Positions 1 to 6,932 of a stretch of 10,984 bases of DNA are shown here, one piece after another (the first letter of the stretch is position 1; the number at the start of each line of letters is the position of its first letter). A model generated the notes under the pieces. That model was not told where the DNA came from. It did not search any database and saw only the letters and a list, made by a program, of their open reading frames with translations. Location of the stretch: positions 1 through 10,984 of the forward strand of contig JAJYOO010000046.1 of NCBI GenBank assembly GCA_021796155.1. The letters are read 5' to 3'. The position numbers were made by a program, and so were the translations under genes. Source of the DNA: Chloroflexota bacterium. Lineage in GTDB: Bacteria; Chloroflexota; Anaerolineae; Anaerolineales; Villigracilaceae.

Positions 1-132
1 CAAAAGATCAATGCGTTCACGCGCCGTCAAGCGGCCTTTCTTGTGCTGTGCTTCGATGCGCGCCTCGCCGCCTCCAAGACGCGACTTTGTCCGCATTTCA
101 CGCAGATGGTTGATCTTTGGATTCTCGTTCAT
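1..132 (-). CDS. Acyl-CoA carboxylase carboxyltransferase (beta) subunit, N-terminal fragment
   Basis: Only the first 44 codons are present; the gene runs off the left edge. The peptide starts MNENPKINHLREMRTK and continues through a GGGEARIEAQH segment to KKGRLTARERIDLL. This is the N-terminal signature of the propionyl-CoA carboxylase beta, acetyl-CoA carboxylase and methylmalonyl-CoA decarboxylase carboxyltransferase family. The family transfers a carboxyl group between biotin and an acyl-CoA in the cytoplasm. The conserved LRE-x-R segment ahead of GGGE supports the start at 132, preceded by a GAGAG ribosome-binding sequence. That start overlaps the upstream membrane-protein gene by 35 bases. 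The alternative Met13 (base 96) would begin one base after that gene's stop. The nearby acyl-CoA dehydrogenase fits a role in propionyl-CoA or branched-chain acyl-CoA metabolism. The exact substrate cannot be read from this fragment. Confidence 0.85.
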   Translation of the reverse strand, partial: MNENPKINHLREMRTKSRLGGGEARIEAQHKKGRLTARERIDLL

Positions 133-538
133 AAGTCTCTCTTTCGAAATAGATTCTGTTGCGAGGATTGAGAATAACAGCGGCCGTATAAGCCAATAGG
201 ATGACTGTTACCGCAAGGTCGAAGGGCCAGTTTGCCCGCATCTGAGTTTGGACGAAGAGCCGGTCTGCCCAGATCCAAACCGCGTACAAGCCCGAAGCGA
301 TCAGGATTGCGGTCCGGTTCCAGCGCACGCCGACCCAGACGCTCCACAACAGGAATAACCCCACCAACATCCAAAAGGCTCCGGTCACGCCGATGTAAAA
401 TGGCCCCGGATTCGGCGCATACAGTTCCAATGTGTTGCGCCACGCAATGCTGGTAACGAATCTGACGGCTTCCCAGATGGTCAGAAGCAGGATCAGCAAA
501 AATAAAAGAGTGAGTGAAAAAGGTAATTTTCTACGCAT
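98..538 (-). CDS. Hypothetical four-helix membrane protein
   Basis: A 146-residue protein of unrecognised family. It has four hydrophobic segments, at about residues 6-27, 48-68, 76-92 and 105-123, joined by short loops. The C-terminal tail is charged and probably cytoplasmic (NPRNRIYFERETYERESKD). There is no obvious signal-peptidase site and no catalytic motif. It starts 26 bases after the stop of the GT-C glycosyltransferase and overlaps the carboxylase subunit gene, so it lies inside a compact minus-strand transcription unit. No good Shine-Dalgarno sequence precedes the ATG, so translation may depend on coupling to the upstream gene. A small accessory membrane protein for the neighbouring glycosyltransferase is possible from position alone; nothing in the sequence proves it. 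Confidence 0.7.
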   Translation of the reverse strand: MRRKLPFSLTLLFLLILLLTIWEAVRFVTSIAWRNTLELYAPNPGPFYIGVTGAFWMLVGLFLLWSVWVGVRWNRTAILIASGLYAVWIWADRLFVQTQMRANWPFDLAVTVILLAYTAAVILNPRNRIYFERETYERESKDQPSA

Positions 539-564
539 TCAAGTTTTGGGGAAATTTTAACGGT

Positions 565-2658
565 CTACTTGTTTGGATTGGGCAGCAGTCGCATCAGGTA
601 TTTGCCGCCCCAGGTATTGTCTATCACTTTCAGACGATTGGTATATTGTCCGCGGTACGGACTACTTTCGAGAAGGCCGGGATTTGCGAAGACGTATCTC
701 ATCCCGGTTTGATAGAGATAGTCGGATGCGGTGCCATTTTGCAGGTCATGGAAATAGGTATAGCTGTTGATCAAGCCGTCCATATTGACGATGGTTCTAT
801 CGTGAATGAAATACGCCACATTGCCGCCGCCGGTCATACCGATAACATCGCCCGGCTGTGTCAATGATTCCAAATAACTTGCTGCCTGCATATAAGTTGA
901 GTTCGGAGGAAGATATCGGTAACTCAATTGTGCATGCACAACGCTCCAATAATTCCATGCCATGTACATTCCGAGAATAATGACCAATCCCGATGCGGTC
1001 ATTTGTGCGAGCATCCATTTTTTGAACAGGAGCTTGAACAACATGTCCAATGTCAATGCTCCTGCGATCATCAAAAACAACTCCTCGGTCAGCCAATACC
1101 ATTCTTTGGGAGATACATAACCTGTGGTGCTGTAGGAAAGGGTTTGTATCCAACTGCCGATGAACAACGGGATTATGCCAGTCAAAATAACGGCTCGAAT
1201 GGCGTATGTCCGGCTTAAGTAAACAAGTCCGCAAAAAGCCAGGACTGATAACACAAGAATGAGCAGATAGTTTTGCCTCCAAAAGTCTGCAAACAGAGGC
1301 TGGGAAAAGTGTGCGGCGATCAGATTGCTCAAACTACCCAGCCAGGAAGTGAGCGGCGCCCAGCTGTCGAATTGGGCAGCTCCATCCGTTGCTGGGTTGA
1401 TCATGAAAAACGAAAGATAGTCTTTGGGCGCGCCGCCGAAGGCGCTGACAAGGTAAGAAGCCCACCAGCGTTTGATCTGTCCACTGACCGGACTGGCTGT
1501 GCCAAAAGCGATTTTGTTCCAAAGCATGTAAAGGGAGATGACTCCGCCCAAAATTCCATAATAGACTGAGCCTTCCTTTAGCCAATCCTGCCAATGTAGT
1601 TTGAAGAAATCAACAGGCGAGGCCATCTGTGTCAAGCCGGAAGCCGCCCAAAGTCCACGCGCGATGAAGCGAGTCACAAGAATACTTCCAAGACAAATGG
1701 CTGCATCCATCGTGAGGACGACGAGTGATATTGACGGGATCACATGCAGTGCAACAGCGGCCAACATCATCGCAGATAACACTGCACTGCTGATGCCCCC
1801 CGCGATGATAGCGTTTCTCAACAAAGCTTTTGGCTTCCACAAGGCAGGTTCTTGATACAATCCGAGGAAATAATATGTTGGCATTTTGATGAGCAATCCC
1901 GCAACGACCATGAGTGTGGCGGCGTTGGTGTTGTCGTAATAAGACCAGAAGCCCAGCCGCGCGGCAAATGCAATTAACGTGGATGCGTAAATTGCCAGGA
2001 TGTCAACCAAAATAAAATAACGGATCGGCGAATCACGGAAGATGATCCAGAAGCCGACGATCACGCAAAAGAAAATCAAATCGAGGCGACCCAACGTTGC
2101 CAGCATTGCAAAAATTCCAAGCAATGCAATTTGACGAAGCGTTGGCTGTTTATCTTTTCTTCCTTTTTCAAATTGGTACAACGCGTAGAGAAGAATCAAC
2201 AAACAAAAAAGTGCGACCCCCGATTCCATCCCTGAATGATAAAAGATTGCCTGGATGTACCCGCTGAACGTCCAAACGATTGCCACAAGCATTCCTGCGG
2301 CAGGTGAAAGTGTATCCTTGAGAATCCGGTACAACAAAAGCGCAGTGCCGAGGCTGAACAGACTCATCACAAACAACACCACGCGCAAGGGAGTGATCAA
2401 GTCAAAGCGCGCCAATGCAAAAATTGGGATGCAGATCAGCAGCCAAAGCGGATGGAATCCATTGGTTGAGTGAATGCCGTCAAAAGTGAGCCCGCGCCCT
2501 AGGCTGACGTTTTGGGCCACTTTGAAATAATAATAGGCGTCGTCCCGGATGAACCAGTTGTTCGCCATGTCATAGCCATTCGCAAAAGTCGCATACAACT
2601 GAATGCTGATAAACACCACCGTTAAAATAATTTCAAACCATGGAAACTGTTTCTTCAT
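565..2658 (-). CDS. Polytopic GT-C fold glycosyltransferase (PMT/ArnT-like, GT39/GT83 type)
   Basis: A 697-residue integral membrane protein with roughly 12 or more hydrophobic helices. After a first helix (about residues 8-26) comes an extracytoplasmic loop with Asp39-Asp40 in RDDAYYYFKVAQN, then a GLTFDG stretch and STNGFHPLW (64-72). The paired acidic residues after TM1 are the hallmark of GT-C enzymes, which use polyprenyl-phosphate sugars as donors; NG-(F/Y)-HPLW is typical of large bacterial members. The last ~110 residues form a soluble domain containing QPGDVIGMTGGGNVAYF and VNMDGLINSYTYF, as in related bacterial proteins. It likely moves a sugar onto a lipid or protein on the outer face of the membrane; donor and acceptor are unknown. 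Its ATG directly abuts the stop codon of the oxidoreductase gene, so translational coupling is likely. No strong ribosome-binding site is seen. Confidence 0.8.
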   Translation of the reverse strand: MKKQFPWFEIILTVVFISIQLYATFANGYDMANNWFIRDDAYYYFKVAQNVSLGRGLTFDGIHSTNGFHPLWLLICIPIFALARFDLITPLRVVLFVMSLFSLGTALLLYRILKDTLSPAAGMLVAIVWTFSGYIQAIFYHSGMESGVALFCLLILLYALYQFEKGRKDKQPTLRQIALLGIFAMLATLGRLDLIFFCVIVGFWIIFRDSPIRYFILVDILAIYASTLIAFAARLGFWSYYDNTNAATLMVVAGLLIKMPTYYFLGLYQEPALWKPKALLRNAIIAGGISSAVLSAMMLAAVALHVIPSISLVVLTMDAAICLGSILVTRFIARGLWAASGLTQMASPVDFFKLHWQDWLKEGSVYYGILGGVISLYMLWNKIAFGTASPVSGQIKRWWASYLVSAFGGAPKDYLSFFMINPATDGAAQFDSWAPLTSWLGSLSNLIAAHFSQPLFADFWRQNYLLILVLSVLAFCGLVYLSRTYAIRAVILTGIIPLFIGSWIQTLSYSTTGYVSPKEWYWLTEELFLMIAGALTLDMLFKLLFKKWMLAQMTASGLVIILGMYMAWNYWSVVHAQLSYRYLPPNSTYMQAASYLESLTQPGDVIGMTGGGNVAYFIHDRTIVNMDGLINSYTYFHDLQNGTASDYLYQTGMRYVFANPGLLESSPYRGQYTNRLKVIDNTWGGKYLMRLLPNPNK

Positions 2659-3693
2659 CTACTGTCCAATGCTAAGTGTAATCTTTCCTAATTGCTCGCC
2701 GCGGCCGAGTCTCTCCTGAGCTGCCGCCGCATCCTGAAGCGGAAAAGTTTTATCCATTGCCGGTTTTAGTTTTCCGGCCACAACCAAATCCATCACAGTT
2801 CTAAAATCTTTTATATGGCTCATCGTTGAGCCAATGATCGAAAGATGCTTGGCAAATACAAAGCGATTATCAATTTCAAATTTCGGACCGCCTGTGTTGC
2901 CGACGGTCAATAATCGTCCGCCTTTTCGCAACGCGCGCAAGCTGGACATAAATGTTGCGCCGACGTTATCCACGACGACATCCACGCCGCGTTTATCTGT
3001 TGCGATGAAAACAGCTTTCGACCAATCTTCTTCCTTTGACCGGTCAATGACGATGTCTGCGCCGAGCGATTTTGCCAGTTCCAATTTTTTTGCATCGGAA
3101 CCCACGACGACGACGCGGGCGCCGCTAAATTTGGCGATCTGCACGCTGGCAGTATTTACGCCTCCGCTCGCGCCGACGATTAACACCGTTTCACCGGCGC
3201 GCAGATTCCCGCGTGTGATCAGCGAGTGCCACGCGGTTTGATAAACCAACGCGGCCGCTGCGGCAACATGGAAATCAAAATCATTTGGCAATTTATAAAG
3301 CTGGCGCGCTGGCAGGCTGATATATTCCGCGTAGGTTCCGCACATGGTCTCACCAAGCAAATGCCAATCGCGGCACATGTTGTCCCAGCCCGAAAGACAA
3401 TAATCACATTTGCCGCAGCCAATATTAGCGTTGATGACCACATGATCACCGACTTGAAAATCGTTGATACTTTCGCCCAACGCAGCGACTTCGCCCGCGC
3501 CGTCCGCGCCGTTGATGTGCGGAAGTTCCAGCTTGAGTCCCGGCCACCCGTTACGAACGGTCACGTCCACGCGGTTGAGAGCCGCGGCGCGTAAGCGAAT
3601 CAGAACTTCGCCTAGCCTTGGTTCTGGCTTTGGGAAATCGGTGTATTCCAAAACTTCAGGTCCGCCATGTTTGTGGAACAAAACGGCTTTCAT
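2659..3693 (-). CDS. Zinc-binding dehydrogenase of the MDR superfamily (quinone-reductase-like)
   Basis: A 344-residue medium-chain dehydrogenase/reductase. The N-terminal GroES-like domain begins MKAVLFHKHGGPEVLEY and carries the structural-zinc cysteines Cys93, Cys96, Cys99 and Cys107 (GCGKCDYC, then C). The Rossmann part has VLIVGASGGVNTASVQIAK for NAD(P)H binding and VDVVVDNVGATF. The C terminus ends in GRGEQLGKITLSIGQ. Where zinc alcohol dehydrogenases have the catalytic Cys and GHE, this protein has ALNRVD and NGAD. The catalytic zinc site therefore appears to be missing while the structural one is intact. This suggests an enoyl- or quinone-reductase-like reaction rather than classical alcohol oxidation; the substrate is unknown. 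A purine-rich AGAAAGAAG lies just upstream of the ATG. It is the first gene of the minus-strand group, 137 bases downstream of the acyl-CoA dehydrogenase. Confidence 0.88.
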   Translation of the reverse strand: MKAVLFHKHGGPEVLEYTDFPKPEPRLGEVLIRLRAAALNRVDVTVRNGWPGLKLELPHINGADGAGEVAALGESINDFQVGDHVVINANIGCGKCDYCLSGWDNMCRDWHLLGETMCGTYAEYISLPARQLYKLPNDFDFHVAAAAALVYQTAWHSLITRGNLRAGETVLIVGASGGVNTASVQIAKFSGARVVVVGSDAKKLELAKSLGADIVIDRSKEEDWSKAVFIATDKRGVDVVVDNVGATFMSSLRALRKGGRLLTVGNTGGPKFEIDNRFVFAKHLSIIGSTMSHIKDFRTVMDLVVAGKLKPAMDKTFPLQDAAAAQERLGRGEQLGKITLSIGQ

Positions 3694-3752
3694 GATGTCT
3701 TCTTTCTAATCAAGTTATCGCTTTGCGGAATTTGCATGGGAAAAAACTTAAT

Positions 3753-3804
3753 GCAGAGTCGCGAAGACGCAAACGAGAATGCTATTTAGTCTCAGCGACT
3801 CTGC
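3753..3804 (-). terminator. Inverted repeat with T-run, possible terminator after the acyl-CoA dehydrogenase
   Basis: A perfect 10-bp inverted repeat (gcagagtcgc at 3753-3762 and gcgactctgc at 3795-3804) encloses a 32-base loop. Read on the minus strand, the stem is followed a few bases later by six T residues (complement of the A-run at 3741-3746), which fits termination of the acyl-CoA dehydrogenase transcript. The loop is long for an intrinsic terminator. The unit also resembles dispersed intergenic repeats rich in gcagag and gacgca, so the terminator role is uncertain. Confidence 0.35.
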
Positions 3805-3830
3805 GTAAAAAGCCATTGTTGAAGGCGGAA

Positions 3831-5012
3831 TTATTTGAGTCCCAACTCAGAGCGGCTGATTACATGCCGCTGGATTTCGCTGGTGCCTTCGTAAATTTCT
3901 GTGATCTTCGCATCGCGGAAGAAACGCTCAACGGGCAGTTCTTTGCTGTATCCCATTCCGCCGTGGATTTGGACCGCGGCATGGGCGCAGAACATGGCTG
4001 TTTCAGATGCGAATAATTTCGCCATCGAAGATTGAAGCGTGTAACGTTCACCGGTCTCTTTGGATCGTTCTTTCGCTGCGGCGGCGTTGTAGATCAAAAG
4101 GCGGGCAGCTTCAATACGCGTCTTCATGTCTGCAATTTTGAATCCAGTTCCCTGAAATTCGCCAATCTTTTGTCCGAACGCTTCGCGCTCGCGCGCATAC
4201 GCAATGCTTGCTTCGTACGCACCTTCAGCGATTCCCAGTGCCTGCGAACCAATCCCGATTCGACCGGCGTCGAGAACGGTCATCGCAATTTTGAATCCAT
4301 CGCCCTCTTCGCCAAGACGATTGGCGACAGGCACGCGGCAATTCTCGAAAATGATTTCGCTCGTTGCAGACGCGCGAATGCCCATCTTGGGTTCCTTTTT
4401 GCCGCGGACGAATCCGGGTGCATTTTTCGTGTCGATCAAGAAAGCGCTGATGCCTTTGTGTTTTTGGGCCGGGTCGGTCATCGTGAAGAGAACCATGTAG
4501 TCCGCGACGGGCCCGCTTGTGACCCAGGATTTGCGTCCATTGATGACATAAAAATCACCGTCCCGCGTGGCGCGGCTTTTCATCGTCCCCGCGTCCGATC
4601 CGGACATTGGTTCGGTCAGCGAATAAGCGCCGATCGCCTGTCCCGAAGCGACCGGTTTGAGAAATTTCTGCTTTTGTTCTTCGGTCCCGAACTTCATGAT
4701 GCCGTGGCAATACAGCGAATTGTTGACCGACATGATGACGCCATGCGATGCGTCCACTTTGCAAATCTCCTCGAGCGCCAATACATAGGACATCGTATCC
4801 ATACCGGCCCCGCCATATTGTTCCGGCACTTCGATGCCCATGAATCCCATCGCACCCATTTTCTTGATGGTCTCGTATGGGAACTCGCCGCTTTCATCAA
4901 ATTGCGCCGCGATCGGGGCGATTTCGTTTTTTGCAAAATCGCGTGCGGCATCTCGAATCATTTTGTGTTCATTGCTTAGGGGAAAAAGAGCGTCACTCAC
5001 TTGAGCCTCCAT
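3831..5012 (-). CDS. Acyl-CoA dehydrogenase (short/branched-chain type)
   Basis: A 393-residue FAD-dependent acyl-CoA dehydrogenase that introduces the alpha,beta double bond into an acyl-CoA and passes electrons to ETF. The N-terminal helical domain starts LSNEHKMIRDAARDFAKNE. The first family signature is AYSLTEPMSGSDA (129-141). The second lies in QIHGGMGYSKELPVERFFRD, followed by EIYEGTSEIQR. Glu375 in YEGT is at the catalytic-base position of short-chain and butyryl-CoA dehydrogenases. The frame stays open upstream to 5150, but those 46 codons are unlike the family and overlap the divergent gene, so Met at 5012 is chosen. A TATAAT box lies only about 17 bases upstream of this ATG and there is no clear Shine-Dalgarno sequence, so the message may be almost leaderless. 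Substrate chain length cannot be assigned. Confidence 0.93.
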   Translation of the reverse strand: MEAQVSDALFPLSNEHKMIRDAARDFAKNEIAPIAAQFDESGEFPYETIKKMGAMGFMGIEVPEQYGGAGMDTMSYVLALEEICKVDASHGVIMSVNNSLYCHGIMKFGTEEQKQKFLKPVASGQAIGAYSLTEPMSGSDAGTMKSRATRDGDFYVINGRKSWVTSGPVADYMVLFTMTDPAQKHKGISAFLIDTKNAPGFVRGKKEPKMGIRASATSEIIFENCRVPVANRLGEEGDGFKIAMTVLDAGRIGIGSQALGIAEGAYEASIAYAREREAFGQKIGEFQGTGFKIADMKTRIEAARLLIYNAAAAKERSKETGERYTLQSSMAKLFASETAMFCAHAAVQIHGGMGYSKELPVERFFRDAKITEIYEGTSEIQRHVISRSELGLK

Positions 5013-5028
5013 GGAATATGCTGCCACG

Positions 5029-5034
5029 ATTATA
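5029..5034 (-). promoter_or_regulatory. Candidate -10 box of the acyl-CoA dehydrogenase
   Basis: The minus strand reads TATAAT, a perfect -10 consensus, ending 16 bases before the ATG at 5012. No good -35 hexamer is visible at 16-18 bases. A start site about 7 bases downstream would leave a leader of only about 10 bases. Confidence 0.45.
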
Positions 5035-5071
5035 CCGTGCAAAAAGATGCAGATGGCTTGCATGCCTGCTC

Positions 5072-5080
5072 TGATACAAT
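5072..5080 (+). promoter_or_regulatory. Candidate extended -10 promoter of dppA
   Basis: TGATACAAT matches an extended -10 element (TGn plus TACAAT). Transcription would start near 5087 and give a leader of about 17 bases that contains the GGAGG ribosome-binding site. It lies back to back with the TATAAT of the divergent acyl-CoA dehydrogenase, about 40 bases apart. No convincing -35 box is seen, as is usual for extended -10 promoters. Confidence 0.45.
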
Positions 5081-5093
5081 GAACAAAAATTGT

Positions 5094-5098
5094 GGAGG
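5094..5098 (+). promoter_or_regulatory. Ribosome-binding site that fixes the dppA start
   Basis: GGAGG lies five bases before the ATG at 5104. An in-frame GTG at 5092 would overlap this site and add four residues not seen in the family, so the ATG is preferred. Confidence 0.8.
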
Positions 5099-5103
5099 CT
5101 TGG

Positions 5104-5928
5104 ATGAAAATTTTGATCTCGGCTGACATGGAAGGTATTACTGGCGTCACAAATTGGGATCAGGTCACACCCGGCCATCCGGAGTATGAACGCTTTCGCA
5201 GGCTGATGACGGCTGACGTCAACGCGGCGGTGCGCGGCGCGTTCGATGCCGGTGCGGATGAAGTGATCGTATCAGACGGACATTGGAACGGCTCGAACAT
5301 CCTCGTCGAGGAACTTGACCCGCGAGCACGTCTCAATTCCGGTTCGCCGTCGCCATCTTCGATGATGGAAGGAATCGGCCAGGGAATCAACGGCGTTTTG
5401 TTCGTCGGATACCATGCACGTCACGGCTCTGCAGATGCCGTACTCGATCATACCTGGTCAAGCAAATGTGTTGCGAATGTTTGGTTGAATGAAAAGTTGG
5501 CAGGTGAATACACTTTGAACGCCGCGTTAGCCGGTTATTATGGAATTCCTGTTTTGATGACGACCGGCGACCAAACAGCCTGTGCACAAATTACAGAACA
5601 ACTTGGCACGGTTGAAACGGCTCTTGTCAAGCAGGCAACTGGAAGGTTTGCCGCCGAATGCCTGACTCCCAATATGACGCAGGAATTGATCGAAAAGTGC
5701 GCGCACCGCGCAGTGCAACACTTAGCAAAGAAGAACGCGCCACAACCTTTTATCATCAAAACGCCGATCAAAGTCACAGTTGAGCTTTTTACATCCGATA
5801 TGGCCGACCGTTCGATGCTTATGCCGGGCGCGACGCGTGATGGCTTGATGCTTTCATTTGTTGCCGAAGACATGCCGTCTGCCTATGCTGGTTTTCGTTC
5901 GTTGGTATCGTTAGCGTATCCAAGATGA
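5104..5928 (+). CDS. dppA: D-aminopeptidase, peptidase family M55 (DppA-like)
   Basis: A 274-residue zinc aminopeptidase of the M55 family, named after Bacillus subtilis DppA, which releases N-terminal D-amino acids from short peptides and forms a barrel-shaped decamer. All expected active-site residues are present: Asp8 and Glu10 in SADMEGITG, His60 in VSDGHWNGSN, His104 in GYHARHG, the catalytic His116 in VLDHTW and Glu135 in LAGEYTLNAALAG. The last two are shifted by one and two positions from B. subtilis numbering because of small insertions. There is no signal peptide, so the enzyme is cytoplasmic. No dipeptide ABC-transporter genes lie next to it, unlike the B. subtilis dpp operon. It appears to be a single-gene unit with its own short-leader promoter. 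A role in recycling D-Ala-containing peptides is inferred from the family. Confidence 0.9.
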   Translation: MKILISADMEGITGVTNWDQVTPGHPEYERFRRLMTADVNAAVRGAFDAGADEVIVSDGHWNGSNILVEELDPRARLNSGSPSPSSMMEGIGQGINGVLFVGYHARHGSADAVLDHTWSSKCVANVWLNEKLAGEYTLNAALAGYYGIPVLMTTGDQTACAQITEQLGTVETALVKQATGRFAAECLTPNMTQELIEKCAHRAVQHLAKKNAPQPFIIKTPIKVTVELFTSDMADRSMLMPGATRDGLMLSFVAEDMPSAYAGFRSLVSLAYPR

Positions 5929-5933
5929 AGCGC

Positions 5934-5961
5934 TTGTATTTATAAAGTTTACGAATATAAT
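5934..5961 (+). promoter_or_regulatory. Candidate promoter of the DUF4870-like gene pair
   Basis: TTGTAT (5934-5939) and a perfect TATAAT (5956-5961) are separated by 16 bases in an AT-rich gap just after the dppA stop. The predicted start site near 5968 would leave a leader of about 32 bases ending in GGAGGG. The -10 box is strong and the -35 box matches only partly. Confidence 0.45.
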
Positions 5962-5989
5962 TTTCCTTGTGGGATACATTAGTTTGATT

Positions 5990-5995
5990 GGAGGG
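5990..5995 (+). promoter_or_regulatory. Ribosome-binding site that fixes the start of the first DUF4870-like gene
   Basis: GGAGGG lies four bases before the ATG at 6000. An in-frame TTG at 5988 would sit on this site, so the ATG start (MEGKVVNSEE) is chosen. Confidence 0.75.
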
Positions 5996-5999
5996 TTGT

Positions 6000-6932
6000 A
6001 TGGAAGGCAAAGTCGTGAATTCTGAAGAGCGAGTGTGGGCAGCTTTGGCACATGGTTCGGCTCTTTTATTTTTCTTTGGGCCTATACTTCCGGTCGTGGT
6101 GTGGTTTACCCAACGGAAGAAATCCGCGTATGCGGCTTTTCACGCGTTGCAGGCGATGGTATATCAAATCCTCTTCTTTTGGCTTTGGGTCGCTGTTGTG
6201 CCAATTCTGATGTTTTGCTTTTTGATCGTTGCTATCCCAATCTCTGCATCTTCTTTTGAGCATTCGAATAACCCCGAGGTTTTGGGGATGTTGTTTCCCT
6301 TTGCGACATGGGGAATCCTGTTTGCTGTGTTTGGTCTGTATGTATTGATCGGCATCATAGGGGCAATATTCTCGCTGACTGGACGCGAGTTTCGTTATCC
6401 ATTATTTGGAAGCCAACTTGCGCGCTTCCTTGGATATTCTGCGGCGACTGAATCAATGCTTGATGAAGACAAAGAGGACCGTTTGGTCGCTGCGGTGGGG
6501 CATTCCACGGCCATTCTTTTGCTGTGGGGAATTGTTGTTCCGCTGATTGTTTGGATAACGCAGAAGGAACGGTCAGGTCGCTTGAAATTTCAGGCTTTGC
6601 AGGCAACAATCTATCAAGGACTAGGTATGCTGGCTTATTTTGTTTTCATGGCAGTTTATATGTTCTTCATCTTTGGCACAATGGCGGTGTTCATGTTAAG
6701 TAGTTCGTCTAACAATTCTCAGTTAAATCCCATAGTCGGACTCCTTTTCTTCGTTCCATTCTTATTGTTTATGTTTGTGTTTCTTATCCTTGGGCCGCTT
6801 TATCAGCTTTTTGCTTTTATCGCTTCGATCAAGGTACTACGCGGCAAGGATTACAAATATCCGATCTTGGGCAACATAATATTTCGACGTATGGGACTCG
6901 ACCGGCAGGTTCAACCAGAGGCGAGCAAATGA
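6000..6932 (+). CDS. Membrane protein with two DUF4870-like modules
   Basis: A 310-residue integral membrane protein that contains the same module twice. Copy 1 starts at EERVWAALAHGSALL (9-23), has WFTQRKKSAYAAFHALQA (35-52) and ends at GREFRYPLFG (128-137). Copy 2 starts at EDRLVAAVGHSTAIL (159-173), has WITQKERSGRLKFQALQA (185-202) and ends at GKDYKYPILG (282-291). Each copy has about three hydrophobic helices: roughly 18-37, 53-80 and 95-124, then 171-187, 204-233 and 244-277. The ALAH, W-x-x-QK, FQALQ and F-x-YP pattern is that of DUF4870 (Tic20-like small membrane proteins), whose function is not established. There are no enzymatic motifs. The stop overlaps the start of the next gene by four bases (ATGA), and that gene encodes a third copy of the module, so the two products are probably made together. 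Confidence 0.8.
   Translation: MEGKVVNSEERVWAALAHGSALLFFFGPILPVVVWFTQRKKSAYAAFHALQAMVYQILFFWLWVAVVPILMFCFLIVAIPISASSFEHSNNPEVLGMLFPFATWGILFAVFGLYVLIGIIGAIFSLTGREFRYPLFGSQLARFLGYSAATESMLDEDKEDRLVAAVGHSTAILLLWGIVVPLIVWITQKERSGRLKFQALQATIYQGLGMLAYFVFMAVYMFFIFGTMAVFMLSSSSNNSQLNPIVGLLFFVPFLLFMFVFLILGPLYQLFAFIASIKVLRGKDYKYPILGNIIFRRMGLDRQVQPEASK

Noticed and set aside
4032..4979. Long plus-strand open frame of 315 codons
   Set aside because: It lies wholly antisense to the well-supported acyl-CoA dehydrogenase. Its composition is that of an antisense frame rich in His, Arg and Phe.
5013..5150. 46-codon N-terminal extension of the acyl-CoA dehydrogenase
   Set aside because: The extension does not resemble the family, overlaps the start of dppA and spans both predicted promoters. 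Met at 5012 gives a normal-length protein.
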